Below are positions 46,191 to 57,512 of a stretch of DNA of 64,000 bases, one piece after another. The stretch is from Diplolepis rosae (lineage: Eukaryota > Arthropoda > Insecta > Hymenoptera > Diplolepididae). The notes beneath the pieces are model-generated. The model did no database searches and had not been told where the DNA came from. It saw only the letters and a list, made by a program, of their open reading frames with translations. A program made the translations under genes and the position numbers. Within the stretch, counting starts at the first letter, position 1, and every line of letters starts with the position of its first letter. The stretch covers positions 3,162,001 to 3,226,000 of the forward strand of contig JAPYXD010000680.1 of assembly GCA_030998225.1 (NCBI GenBank), given 5' to 3'.

Positions 46191-47604
46191 CCAGGCACAA
46201 AAGGGTTAAGTGCTGATTAAAATTATATTCATTAACAAAATACTTTTCATTTAAAAAAAAAATCATAACGAAAGCGTTTTTATTTCGACCCACACAATGA
46301 ACTACCCCCTTTAAGGCCATGGACTAACCTGGTCACGTGACTATATTTCTACTTTACCAGCATTTCAGTTATGTGTAATCCCATTCATATAAAAAATAAG
46401 AAAGGTAATCGAAAAATTGTAGAATTAAATAAAATGCACTGACATAGGTCTGTCTGCTAATGAATGTTTATAATTAAAAAAAAAAGTTTGTTTGGAAAAA
46501 TGTCGGTAACGAAGGCATTGATGAGTGACACATAACCTTAAGGCCATCAGTGGCGGGATTTCGTGTGCCTTCTTCTAAAGCATGGAAAACAAAGCAAAGA
46601 AAGAGGGGCGGCCGCCTTCGGTATTTCCTTCCTTTCTCATGCCTCAGATAAAGACAAACGATTTCTTAATCCGCCACTAAAGGCCATGGACCAACCGGGT
46701 CACGTGACTAGATTTCTACTTTACCCTTCATTTTGTGTAACCCTATTTATATAAAAAATAATATAGGTAACTAAATTTGTATAATTAAATAAAATGCACT
46801 AACATAGGTCTGCCTGCTCATAAATATTTATAATTATGAAGAAAAATTTTCTTTGAAAAAAAGTAATTTTATAATTATGAAAATTTATGACCAGACAGAC
46901 CTATCTTAGTGCATTTCTTTACTCTCACTAATCTTCAACTACTTATCTCATTTTTTATAGAAATGGGGTTACACAACTTGAAAATGGTAAGGTAGGAATT
47001 TTGTCACATGATCCTGTTAGTCCATGGCCTTGAGACCATGTGATACTTAGAAAATTAGCGGTTTTCCCTTCCTTTGTGTCCAAAAAATGTATAAAATTTT
47101 ATTTTCAAAATTTGTGAAATGGTAGAAAAGATAAAAACGGACGTATATGAACTACTTTTGGATTCGAAACTGCAAAAAAAGTTTAAGGCCATCGATCAAT
47201 CGGACCACGTGACTAAATTATACATTTATTCCTTCATTTAAGATAAATTTTTCAATTTACAAAGTATCTTTCTGAAAATTGAGGAATCGTAACAAAAGAT
47301 AAGAAAGCGCGTCTGTTTAATTATTTTTAGTACAAATTTTGGAAAAAATTGAAAACTTATCGACAATTACAGTTAATTGTAAAATTTTTTGCAAAATTTG
47401 CACTCAAACAAAGTTGACAGACGTTCTCTATCCTGTTCTGTTGTATTTTCCAATTTATCAGGAAGACATTTTGTAAAATAAAGAAGTTATCTTATACGAA
47501 ATTTTACAAGAATTTGGTCACGTGATCTGATTGATCTAAGGCCTTAATTTTAGTAGCATAGATTGGAATTTTTTTCATTATCAAAACCAAAAGTAGTCTA
47601 TCTA

Positions 47605-47745
47605 CAGTGGCACCTCGTTCGTGTCGCAAACATCACTTCCGGTCGTTTCAGGGGCGTACTTAGGTAAAAGTTTTGAGGGGTCACGTGACCACGGCACGAA
47701 GGCGACTTCGACACCAACGAGTGTGACACGATCGAGGTCCCACTG
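47605..47745. mobile_element. 141 bp Tigger-like MITE, TA-flanked
   Basis: The ends CAGTGGCACCTCGTTCGTGT and, from the right, CAGTGGGACCTCGATCGTGT are inverted repeats in the style of pogo/Tigger termini. TA is duplicated (47603-47604 and 47746-47747). It lies in a TTAAGGCCATG-family element whose uninterrupted relative reads TATACGTCCG near 47147 (inverse sense). Confidence 0.85.
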
Positions 47746-48830
47746 TACGACCATTTTTATCTTCTCTACCATTTCCTAAAAAGTATCACATGCCCTTGAA
47801 CTTGAATTGATCATAGACTATGAGAAAGTAAAAATTTATCTAAGACCATGGATCACTCAAAAATTCCTACCTTACCGGTATTTCAGTTCTTGTGACTCCA
47901 TTTTCATGCAAAACGAGGTACCGAGCAGTGCTCCCAAATCGTAGATGGAATTTACCCCCTCCATTTTGACATTTAATTGAAAAAAAGCAAATTTTCAAGT
48001 ATAATTTGGGCAAACTTTCAAATTTAGTTAAAGAACAACTTGAAAAAGTAATATACTTCAAAAATTTCCTCAAATTATATTTGAAAAATTGTTTTTTTTT
48101 GCAATAAACTGGTAGAGTGGAGGGGGTAAATTCCATCCACGATCTGGGAGCACTGGTACCGAGTTCAAAATTTTAAAATTCAATAAAATCCACAAAGATA
48201 GATCAGTCGGTCATAAATCCAAAAATATAACAAATAATCTTAAAAAAAAAGATTTTTATAATCATTTATCCCAGACAAACCTATCTTAGTGCATAATATT
48301 TAATTTTACAAAGTTTTATCTCCGTACCTCACTTTGCATGGAAATGGGGTTACAGAAACCAAAATGTCGGTAATACAGGAATCTTCGTGTGAGCCATGGC
48401 CTTAGTTGGAAAAATACGAACTTTCAATCAATTGCAGAAATTCAGATTTAATTACCAATCCTGGTGGGGAAAGTTCGATAAGATACTAATATTTCCAAGA
48501 ACCTCATTAATTTTAAAAGTGTTTTAGATGCAGTGTAATTACAGGCTGCATTTCAGGTCGGTTCAAGATCAAGAGAACCGCGTTACAATTAATATTTATA
48601 AGTATTGAAAATATATAGAAATTCAAGAGGTTTCCGGAGACAATGAGCCTTGCGATTCTTACCAAGAACTCGTCGATTGATTTGTTTGGTCTTCTTCGAG
48701 GAATAAGTTTATTACGGATCTCCTCGGGTAACGAGGCCGTTGCTGGTACCAGGAGTGTGCCCTGAACGAACGGGGCCCCCTGCATTAACTCACGGATAGA
48801 GAGCAGAGAGGGTGATGTCCGATATCGTAC

Positions 48831-48964
48831 CGTGTCGCCTACCTTCTTCTCCCACTGGAGAACATACGGCACTGGATGCTGCTCAGGGAACTCTACATGA
48901 CAGTTGAACACCACACTCTCACCCAAAATTGCTGTTATGTGCTGTGCATCTTGATGACAGAGAC
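48831..48964 (-). CDS. tutl: turtle-like Ig protein, internal exon (first half of Ig domain 1)
   Basis: This internal coding exon gives 44 full codons after a split codon (GT, completing a Gly). It carries HITAILGESVVFNCHVEF, then HPVPYVLQWEKKVGDT. The B-strand Cys (FNC) and the core Trp (LQW) of an Ig V-type fold are visible. The family is Turtle/IgSF9: single-pass membrane adhesion proteins with five Ig and fibronectin III domains that act in axon guidance, dendrite self-avoidance and photoreceptor axon tiling. The acceptor reads TTTAAATTCCAG|GT. The donor ACG|GTACGA was preferred over the nearby AAG|GTAGGC because it gives KKVGDT followed in phase 0 by GQEIPIYIW, matching the layout I recall for Drosophila Turtle. 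The upstream exon (signal peptide) lies beyond the window. The frame reads on past the donor to 48513, but that part is intron. Confidence 0.9.
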
Positions 48965-50924
48965 CTGGAATTTAAAAAATACCATTTTATGCCATTTCCC
49001 TAATTTCATTTGAAGTTAATTATTTTATTCTTCAGTATAACTCCCATTTTCATTTAGTAATTAATATCGTCAAATTTCATAAAGAATATGAACTTTTTCA
49101 CTAGAAAAATTAAGGCCATGGACCAACCGGACCATGTGACTAATATATACAGGGTGAGTTTTGTACCTTGAGATATTGAAACACCTTAAGAAATACGCAT
49201 AGTATGAAAAAAATGTCCACAATAAAAACGTTTTATTTTCGAGGGGAAAAAACGACTCCGCAAAAATTTACCCTACTCCCTAAATAGGGGTGGGGTGTAT
49301 AACTTAAATTCATTTTTTTTTTTACAAATAGGTGACATTTCCCTAAATTTCAAAATTTTGGAAAACGTATATCCCGAACGAAAGCCAACACGTTAGTGAT
49401 TAAAACTGTGTTTCGCTTTTTTGTTTTAGTCAATCTGGGGTGCTAAAATCATGGTCACATTTTGGCTTCAACTTTCCGACAAGGTCACGTTCGAGGACGA
49501 CTATACCGCGAAATTTTTTTTTCGAACTTTTCATGTGAATATATTTTTTATCTTAAGGAATAAACGAACGTGCAAAAAAATCATTGTGATATCTTATACC
49601 ATTCTGTAGAAAAAGATGTTGAATTTTGGCCCAAAAACCGAGTCACAAGGTGGAAGTCCCCCTTAAGTTCAAACTAAATTTTGTTAGTTTATATCTTGCA
49701 TAATAACCTGCAAAAATCGCGATTCAAAATATTGGACGGTTTTGTTCCAACAATAATTTAAAATAACGATCTTTTTTCGGTCGTTTGAGTAGAATACCCC
49801 CTAAAATCAAATTATAAAAAAAGTCATTAGTATTATAATTTAGTTTAAAAGGAAATACAAATTTACGAGGAGTTTTCTACCTGCTATTATTGTTGAACAT
49901 TAAAAAACTTTTATCGAAAAAACTCCTCTATACCGCTTTACAGTTTTTTATACTAATTAATAATCTGTATAATTTATTTGTTTCAGACAATTTCTAGAGA
50001 AGTATGACCATCCACCATCAGGCTAACTTTTCTAGAGGCATAATTTTGGATCTGTGAAAAATATATTTTTTAAATTATAAAAAAAGATTGAAACATTTTT
50101 TAGTACAGTGCATAAGAATTTTTAATGGGCAAAAAGAAAATTCAGACCAATTTTTAATCTTATTTACTGATAAAAAATTAATGAAAATTAGCACCATTTT
50201 GGGCCATCACACTAGAATTGTCCCTTAAGGTAAAATCCTTCTATGTTCTGTCAGTCCATTGCCAACTCAGTGACTCAATTTGATATATTACTAAATTAGT
50301 CAAATTCAAATAAAAATTTGTTCACATTTTTATTTGAAAAACAAAATAGAAAAGCGTTCCCATTTTCTCCTATAATTTGAAAACAAATTCGATCATTTGA
50401 ACTGTAGTAGTTTATTTCTGTACTTGTAATTTCGATTTTCTCTAGAAAGTTTGACACTTTTTAAACTCAAAGACATTATAGGTATTAAAGATAAATCAAA
50501 GCTTGTATTCAAAATCCATTATGGTACTTTCAATACAATACTGGGAGTCCAACTCGTACCTATACTTTAATGTCCCTCCACGATATTGCATTAGTTTATC
50601 CAAGTTGTCTATTAACATCGGTACCATGAGTAATAAAGGCTGCTGCTACCATTCTCCACAACAAAAGCATCACCCTCTATCCTCTCTACATGTTATATTC
50701 CAATAATAATATTCAACTTCCGTATCGACAGATGTGAAGCAACATCCGATCCTATTAATCTCTTGATATTGCCTCAAGCTTTGAAAGGGACCAGAAGATG
50801 CATTTTCTAATCAATTTGTCAACTGTCTTATTTACGATTTATTTATCATATCTATAAGGTCTCCCTCATAGGAATAAAAAGATAGGTTTTTGCATTAAAC
50901 TTTCTACATTTAAATCAATGAGAT

Positions 50925-51914
50925 TTCACTTCCGGTTCAGTGACGATTTCATTGATAATCAGTGGCATTTCAGAGAAAAATAATGAAATCCGCACTGAAG
51001 TTAATCACTCTCTAAATTTGAATCAGTCAAAATCTACTGATCATCAGTGAAATTTGACTGATTCAAATAGCTAAAAAGAGGTTACTGTAAATCAGTCAAA
51101 TTTCACTGATTATTTCAGTGAAAATTGACTGATTTGACAGTGAAAAATATTTTTTTCACTGATGAATCAGTGAAAAGGCAAATCACTGATTCAATCAATG
51201 AAAATTTGACTGATTCAGATTTAGAGAACAGTAAATCTCAATCGGCAAAGAAAATTTAATTGATCAACCCCGGTATCAATTTTACTGTTTCTCAGTGTAA
51301 TATCACTGATTGTTAGTGTAATTTTAACTGAAGTAGAAGATAAACTCATTTCTGCACGCAGAAAAAAGATTCATACAATCAACAGGAAGTTAGGTACTTA
51401 TTTCTACAACTTGAATTTTCAGTAGATTTTATAAGGAGTTCAATCCAATCAACAGATTTTCTGTGAATTTCACTTAACGTCCAGTAAAATCTACAAAATT
51501 CGAAAAAATTCATAATCCGTGAAGTTTAATTCATAAAACAGATTTTAAGGACTTCAATCTAATGAACAGATTTTCTGTGAATTTCACTTAACGTCCAATA
51601 AAATCTACAAAATTCGAAAAAATTCAAAATCCGTGAAGTTTAATTCATAAAACAGATTTTACTCACCTACTTCAGTGACAATTAACTGTTTTGCAGTGAA
51701 AGGCCACTGATTGTTAGTGAAGTTTTTACTGAAGTTAGACAGTAACCCATTTCCAGCTCATTTATCAGTCAAATCTTACTCTTACTCGCACCTGAAGATT
51801 TCACTGATTCCATAAGTGAGTTCAATCTATTTCACTGATTCATCAGTCAAATTTCACTGATTCTCAGTGAAGTCACTGCGAATCAGTGGCCGTTCACTGA
51901 TTCAGATTTATAGA
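50925..51914. mobile_element. composite of CAGTGAAA-type elements
   Basis: This is collinear with 43303-44034 at the start (AATCAGTGGCATTTCA, then CTCAATCGGCAAAGAAA). It contains the MITE 51008-51228, then a decayed piece of the 37458-type palindrome (CACGCAGAAAAAAGATTC at about 51356) with an internal duplication (ACAGATTTTCTGTGAATTTC at about 51451 and 51567). A further CAGTGA-rich segment ends CTGATTCAGATTTATAGAG at 51914. Confidence 0.65.
51008..51228. mobile_element. CTCTCTAAATTTG MITE, copy 5 (221 bp)
   Basis: The ends are CTCTCTAAATTTGAATCAG and CTGATTCAGATTTAGAGAA. CA is duplicated (51006-51007 and 51229-51230). The unoccupied site GATCAGTAAATCTC is seen in the paralogue near 43434. 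Confidence 0.88.
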
Positions 51915-51919
51915 GTATC

Positions 51920-52054
51920 CAGCAATTGCCAGAAAGATGGAAAAAAGTAGTAGCTAGCGACGGACAGTACTTTGAATCATAAATAGGTAATCACTTTTGA
52001 AGAATAAAGCCTTAAAATATTGGAAAAAACGGCGGAAGCAAAGTTGTACATCTA
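51920..52054 (+). pseudogene. 3' end of another mariner element
   Basis: The frame QQLPERWKKVVASDGQYFES then TAA (51980-51982) is the C-terminus of a mariner transposase. It is followed by about 70 bp ending GCGGAAGCAAAGTTGTACAT, a plausible right terminal repeat. The rest of the element is replaced by the composite MITE on its left. Confidence 0.8.
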
Positions 52055-52789
52055 ATAATAAATTATAAATTAATTAAAACTTTGAATCATATGAAAAAGT
52101 TGCTCAAATTTTTTCAGCTACTCTAAACATTTTGAAAAGGTTTTTGCAACTTCAAACAGTAATTTTTTAAAAATTGAATCGCTCCTGTAGAAATAAATTT
52201 GTTGACACCAAATGGCGCGTTCATCTTGAGTCGTAACCAAAGGATAACTCATTCAATATTTTATTCTTTATCTAGGGATAAGAATCTTGGTACTAAATTG
52301 CTAGCGAATTTTTCTCTCTCTATATATGAGAATAAAAAATGTCATGAAAAATCCAATCAGTGAAACTCAGTTCAGTTTGGAATTCTTGAAAATCGAGTCT
52401 GGCATTTCTATAGAGATCGCTTTGCGACTAGTGACTGTAATTGCACATGATCAGCAGAGAAATTGGACCGCAGTGAAAAAAGCTGGTGTTCTCTCATTCG
52501 ATTTTATTCTTTCCAGTGCAGAATCAGAGTTTAATTTGGTTCTCTCTATGAACAGATATTGCAATCCACGTTAAGTTCTAATTTAAATTTTATGTAAATC
52601 AAATTCAATCTGTTTCCATCTAGAAAATTACTATTAACACTGATGAGATCAGGAAATTGATTACTTCCCTTGTAAGAAGGGTTTGTTTTGTGATATAACC
52701 TATGTTTATATATGTAACATGGCCATTTGAAGTTTATAGAATTCATAGAATCTATACGGTAATTTTTTATTGTTTTAAAGTTTTGAATT

Positions 52790-53290
52790 GGATCACATTC
52801 CGCGCCAATCCGAAAAAAGATTTTTAACCTCGCTCGATGCAAATTGGATGAAAATCAATCCAAATTGATCCAAATCGAGTTTTTAATCCATTTTAATGCA
52901 AGTTAACCCGAGGTCGGAATTATTCGAATTGGAAGTCCCGGATTAAGACGGATAGAGAACTTTCTTCGGTTCATTTCAGATCAGAAGTCTCAAATTGATT
53001 TAAACTCAAAATCTGGTTCAGATTTACTTACAGACCAAAGGTGTCGGATTAAATCAGATTGAGCCGAATTACAAAATTAGTTTTCAACCGATTAGGATCG
53101 ACTGAGATCAAAAAATTTGCCAAATGAAAGTCTTCTATTGAAAAAGATTGAAAATTGGATTCGAGTTCATTCGGATTAAGTCGGATTGATTCTCGGCCGA
53201 TTTGCATTGAGCAAGATTGAATACCTTTTTAGATTGGCTCAGAAAGGGTCAGATTGCCGCAAAAACAGATTTTGAATGTCGTGGAATAGA
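52790..53290. repeat. degenerate CCCTGGCGAA-family fold-back
   Basis: Recurrent words TCCAAATTGATCC, AATTCGAATTGG and GATTAAGTCGGATTG occur in both orientations. The ends have been lost. Confidence 0.5.
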
Positions 53291-54249
53291 ACGGAATAAA
53301 AAATAGTATCTCTATATTTACAACCCTTGTGACTTATCGTGCAATTAGTTCATTACTTCATTAACCATGTTTTGTGTATATTTTGATAAATAAATAAAAT
53401 GAGTCGGTAAAAATTAAGTGAAACGCATCCTAAATGTGTGAATTATTTTAATGATTCTAAAGCTTATTCGAAGGAATTTGACATTTTTATTTTCACATCC
53501 ATTTGACTATTTCACCTCAAGTTCAAAATTACATTCCTTTCATTAAAAATTGCATTACGAAAGGAACCTAGAAGATCAGATTGGCACAGCTCCACTTATG
53601 GAATACGATCTTATATTGGCAGCGATCGCAACGAGTAATCTAAACAAGACACTGAAAATTGTTGGCTTTTACTATTCACTCGTCTTCATGACAACATAGA
53701 ACTATTTGCATTTACTTCGCAACGTACTTGCATTTCTAGAGTGCATTATCGCCAAAGAAAGTCTTACGAATGAGTGGCTAAACTTGTAGTGAATTGTTAT
53801 GTTGCCAATGGAGCAACGACAGAAAACCTTTTTCCGCTTGCGAAAAGGAGATTTCAGCTGGAGTTGAAATTGTTCCTTTGGCAGCTTTCTTGCTAGAGAA
53901 ATTTTCAAGCACCTCTTAATGCACACTTAGCTCTTACTTTACTGAAAATTGTATTCTATCAAAGCGGATTGTGTTGTAGTAGTGAAAAGGGTTTGAAGTC
54001 CTCGAAAACATTCTCTTTTGCAATTTTCATTACATTTGTTCATTTGCGACATTTGTCAATTTTGTTAAATTTGTGAATCTTGCTAGATAAGAGATTAACA
54101 CCTTCGCAGTCAGACGAAAAAGAACGTATTGTGCCATTTTTGGTTTAACAAATATGCCAAATTTTCAAAATTGAAAATAGCGGATCTGATGTGGTGGTCG
54201 GAATTCCCAAAAATTTTCGAAACGTGATAAAAATGTGATTTTATCCGAC

Positions 54250-54345
54250 GTACACCGAAAGTTACCCGAGTCGGTGTCGTTTTGCGTACGAAAAGTTGAT
54301 TTTCCCGCACTAGTACGCAAAACGACACTGACAAGGCTAACTTTC
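54250..54345. repeat. dispersed palindromic repeat, copy 2
   Basis: GTGTCGTTTTGCGTACG and CGTACGCAAAACGACAC-like arms (AGTACGCAAAACGACACTGA) face each other about 20 bp apart. Outer arms CACCGAAAGTTACC and GGCTAACTTTCGGT complete the palindrome. Confidence 0.7.
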
Positions 54346-54399
54346 GGTATAAAGAAATTTATTGAGCTTCGCGAAAAACGTAAATATGGCCAGTTATAT

Positions 54400-54770
54400 C
54401 ATGTTCCAAAATTTTTACGAAATGGGTCTTTCATATTGAATCCGCTAACTTCAATTTTTCAAATCTGACACCATATTTGGATTGAGCGATCCTAAAATCT
54501 GGATAAAACCAATTTTATCACGTTCCAAACATTTTTGCGAAATTTGTCCACCATATTGGATGCGCCATCTTGAAACTTAAAATTTTGAAACCAGATTCAG
54601 ATTTAGCGACCCCAGGAACCTAGATAAAACCAATTCGACACCATATTTGGATTGAGCGATCCTAAAATCTGGATAAAACCAATTTTATCACGTTCCAAAC
54701 ATTTTTGCGAAATTTGAATTTTGAATTTTGAAAATCTGACAGCAGATTCGGATTCAGCGACCCCAAAAAT
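54400..54770. repeat. short tandem duplication, 170 bp period
   Basis: An 80 bp block beginning GACACCATATTTGGATTGAG is nearly identical at 54467 and 54637, with diverged partial copies around them (TAGCGACCCCA-type phrases). Confidence 0.75.
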
Positions 54771-54929
54771 TTCAGATATCCCATGCGAAATTAAAATGAA
54801 TAATGATAAATAATTTCTTTTCAATGTGCCCATATATGTATGAAGCAAAAGTTGCACGACTTTTTTCTGCCAACAAATGTGTCAATGACATTGAATGGGT
54901 TAGAAAGGATAGTAATTTAAGGGTTCGAA

Positions 54930-56040
54930 AAGATATATTTTTTCTATCCCTTTGAACTTTACACTTCGAATCCCTAGAATTCCGATTACAAGCTTTTTCT
55001 ATCAGTCCTATCTATCCCCATTATTCTATCAATTTTGTCAACTGAGACTTATATTTTTTCTATCTATCAACCTATCCGTATTGTTTCAATTAAAAAGATA
55101 CAATTCGATAGAAAAAGATAGATATATTTCCATCCAGCTTAATGTTATAATTTTAAAACTTCAAATAATATGTATTTCTATCCATGAGTCTATCCATTGT
55201 ATTTTATCCTCCGTCTATTCACAGTAAATATTTTCAATCCTCTGTCTATCCACGTAAATATTTTCTATCTGTTAATCTATTCGTTTGCATCCCAACTTTT
55301 TCTTATCGGAATCTTATCTCGGCGTATCGATGTCAATCCTTTTTATCTTTTTGCAAATTATGATGTGGATAACTCAACTATAACAAAGAATAAAAATAAA
55401 TAAAAGAATACAATAAAAAGGACTGAGATTCAAAATGATAGGAGTAATAATAGGCTACAAAAATGATAAAAAAAGTATTGACATGGATACGCGATGAATA
55501 GATTCGCATAAAAAATTTTCATTCAAGAGATTAAGGATTCAAAACGATCAATGTAATTACAGATAAAAGAGGAGATTAAATATGATTTTCTTTAGTGAGC
55601 AAATGATAGAAAATGATTGATAGACAGCGGATAGGAGATGATAGACATAAGGAAAATGATAGAATTACTTACAGTAAGCGAAAAATATCAAAAAATTATT
55701 TTTATGAATTTGCCAAGGATAGATTTGGATAAAAACTCAGATTTGGAAGGATCAGGATAATTACAGATAGAGATCAAAATATGGAAAAAACAGTTATAAA
55801 AATGGATGAGGAACAGACGGAGAATGGATGTGAATAGACTGACCGGAATTAAAAACAATTGGTATAATTGTAAATAAAAAAAATCATAGAAAAGGATAAA
55901 CTGAGGCTGAGGATAGAAAAAAAATACAAATGAGTTTGTCGAGGTTAGAAAAGGATACAAATAATTATATTCAAATTAATGGAGGTCATTCTGAATTAAA
56001 AAAGTAATGGGGAAAAATTAACGTCGATAGCGGAAGATAA
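54930..56040. repeat. large CTATCC/GGATAG inverted region
   Basis: 54930-55390 is full of CTATCC, TTTTCTATC and TCTATCCA words. 55430-56030 is full of the inverse GATAGA, AGGATAG and AAATGATAG. It resembles the arms at 31190-31510 and 32376-32650 but has no insertion at the centre. The 91 aa and 90 aa open frames here are low-complexity. Confidence 0.55.
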
Positions 56041-56084
56041 AATTGAATGGATTATTTCTATTCATTTAAGCATTGAATACTCTG

Positions 56085-56370
56085 GCGACAGTTTTGGATT
56101 GGAATTCAATCTGAACGAAGCAGAGCTATTTCGACCCATTCTGAAATTTGTTCACGAACCATTCTGGACCAATACGAAAAACGTTTTGAATCTCTTTCAA
56201 TGCAAATAGGTTAAAAATCGAACCGACTCTATACAAGAATTCAATTCGAATGAATCCAAACCGCAATTAATCGGATTGATTTATAACCAATTCGTATCGA
56301 ACGAAATTCAAAGCCTTTTTCAAATTGGTTCGGAATCGTACGGATTCATTCGGATTGAATTTCTTTTCGA
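56085..56370. repeat. CCCTGGCGAA-family fragment
   Basis: ACTCTGGCGACAG, GCAGAGCTATTTCGACCCAT and AAAACGTTTTGAATC follow the order seen from 7738. The right end is missing. Confidence 0.5.
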
Positions 56371-57512
56371 AAATTTTCTCGGGGTAGTTTTAATTAAGAA
56401 TAACGTTTGAAGCTTCATAAAATTGTTGCTGATTCGATGTTGAAATATTGTAAAAATACTGGACAACTTTTCCAATACTTCATTAAATTGAACTTTTCAA
56501 ATCTAACTTTCCACAACGAAATATTCGAGTTTATGGTGACATTCGTGACGTATATGATCAATATGATTTCCCTCTAGAGATGGTTGATGTTAATTAAAAA
56601 ATAAACGTTGAATTTTCAGTCATTACTGTAGTGATTTAAATTACGAGCGTAAATCACCAATTGGGACCCCAGTGTACCTATGTTTCTCTAATAAACTTTA
56701 TCCGTAAATCAACGCAAGAGGCAACTAATTTCGACATAGGTATTTACGGATACGCTGATTTGCGTAATGAGACTGGGAAAGGCAGCAATGTTCGATCGAG
56801 TTATTGTGATATCTAATAGGCTGAAAGGTTGAAAGCGTTCTGTCAGTATTGATAACATTATCGTATAGTGACATTCATAATGCTAATAGGACGGTAACAG
56901 TGATCTTTCTTTTGGTAGAATACTAATTATGAAAGGTAATCAGATCAGATTCTGGTTTAAGTATGAAACCTCACGGGAAATTCGAAAAATGAGAAAGTTA
57001 AATATACAGAGATGAAAATGAAACAAAGAGGCAAAAGTTTCCTCCAGTGCTCTCTTTACTTTGCAAGGTTTCCTTTTTTTTGGAAAGGCTCTTTGATGCA
57101 ATGTTAGTTTGGAATCGGAACTTTTACATCAAACCTGCCGGCAACATAGAAGTATTTACCCTCTATGCTATACTATTCATATATATTACATTCATGTGAG
57201 CATTTATACGTGTATATGTGTACGGGAATATGTTTAGAGAACACATAGAAGGTCTACTATTCCTATGTCTAGGTAGGATTATTAATGTTGAATCGAGTCT
57301 AGTATGCCGGGGATTCGAAACTCGTCTTCCTTTGCTTTGACTTTGATTATTATCAAGCACATGGTTGCGAATCTACCGAACCAACATATGAATAGTTTTC
57401 GATCAAGCTTGGCTTTAAACTATTTAATACCCTGGTTACATAATTTAGGTTTAAATTGAAAAATGAGTTTGGAAGCTCTTTAATGAAACCGTATAAAATG
57501 TTTTTTCTAGTA

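Larger units (their letters stand above)
7568..48830 (-). other. 41,263 bp intron inside Ig domain 1 of tutl
   Basis: This is the phase-0 intron between the two halves of the first Ig domain. It starts GTACGA and ends GTTATGCAAG in transcript sense. It contains nearly all the transposons, MITEs, fold-backs and tandem arrays listed in this annotation. I see no convincing nested host gene on either strand. Confidence 0.85.
46303..49145. repeat. cluster of TTAAGGCCATG-family palindromes around the Ig1a exon
   Basis: Successive elements run TTTAAGGCCATGGACTAACC to CACATAACCTTAAGG (46309-46545), AAAGGCCATGGACCAACC to GTCCATGGCCTTGAG (46679-47033), TTTAAGGCCATCGATCAATC to GATCTAAGGCCTTAA (47183-47547) and TAAGACCATGGATCAC to GAGCCATGGCCTTAG (47840-48404). 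A single end lies at 49112. Most ends contain TTAA next to GGCCATG, compatible with a TTAA-targeting (piggyBac-like) origin. The shared interior words are TTCCTACCTTACCGGCATTT and TCACGTGAC. The tutl exon 48831-48964 lies between the last two. Confidence 0.65.

Noticed and set aside
49140..50250. Element beginning ATACAGGGTGAGTTTTGTACC
   Set aside because: The start resembles the ACAGGGTG ends of many insect elements (also ATACAGGATG at 11213), but no right end, target duplication or coding remnant was identified.
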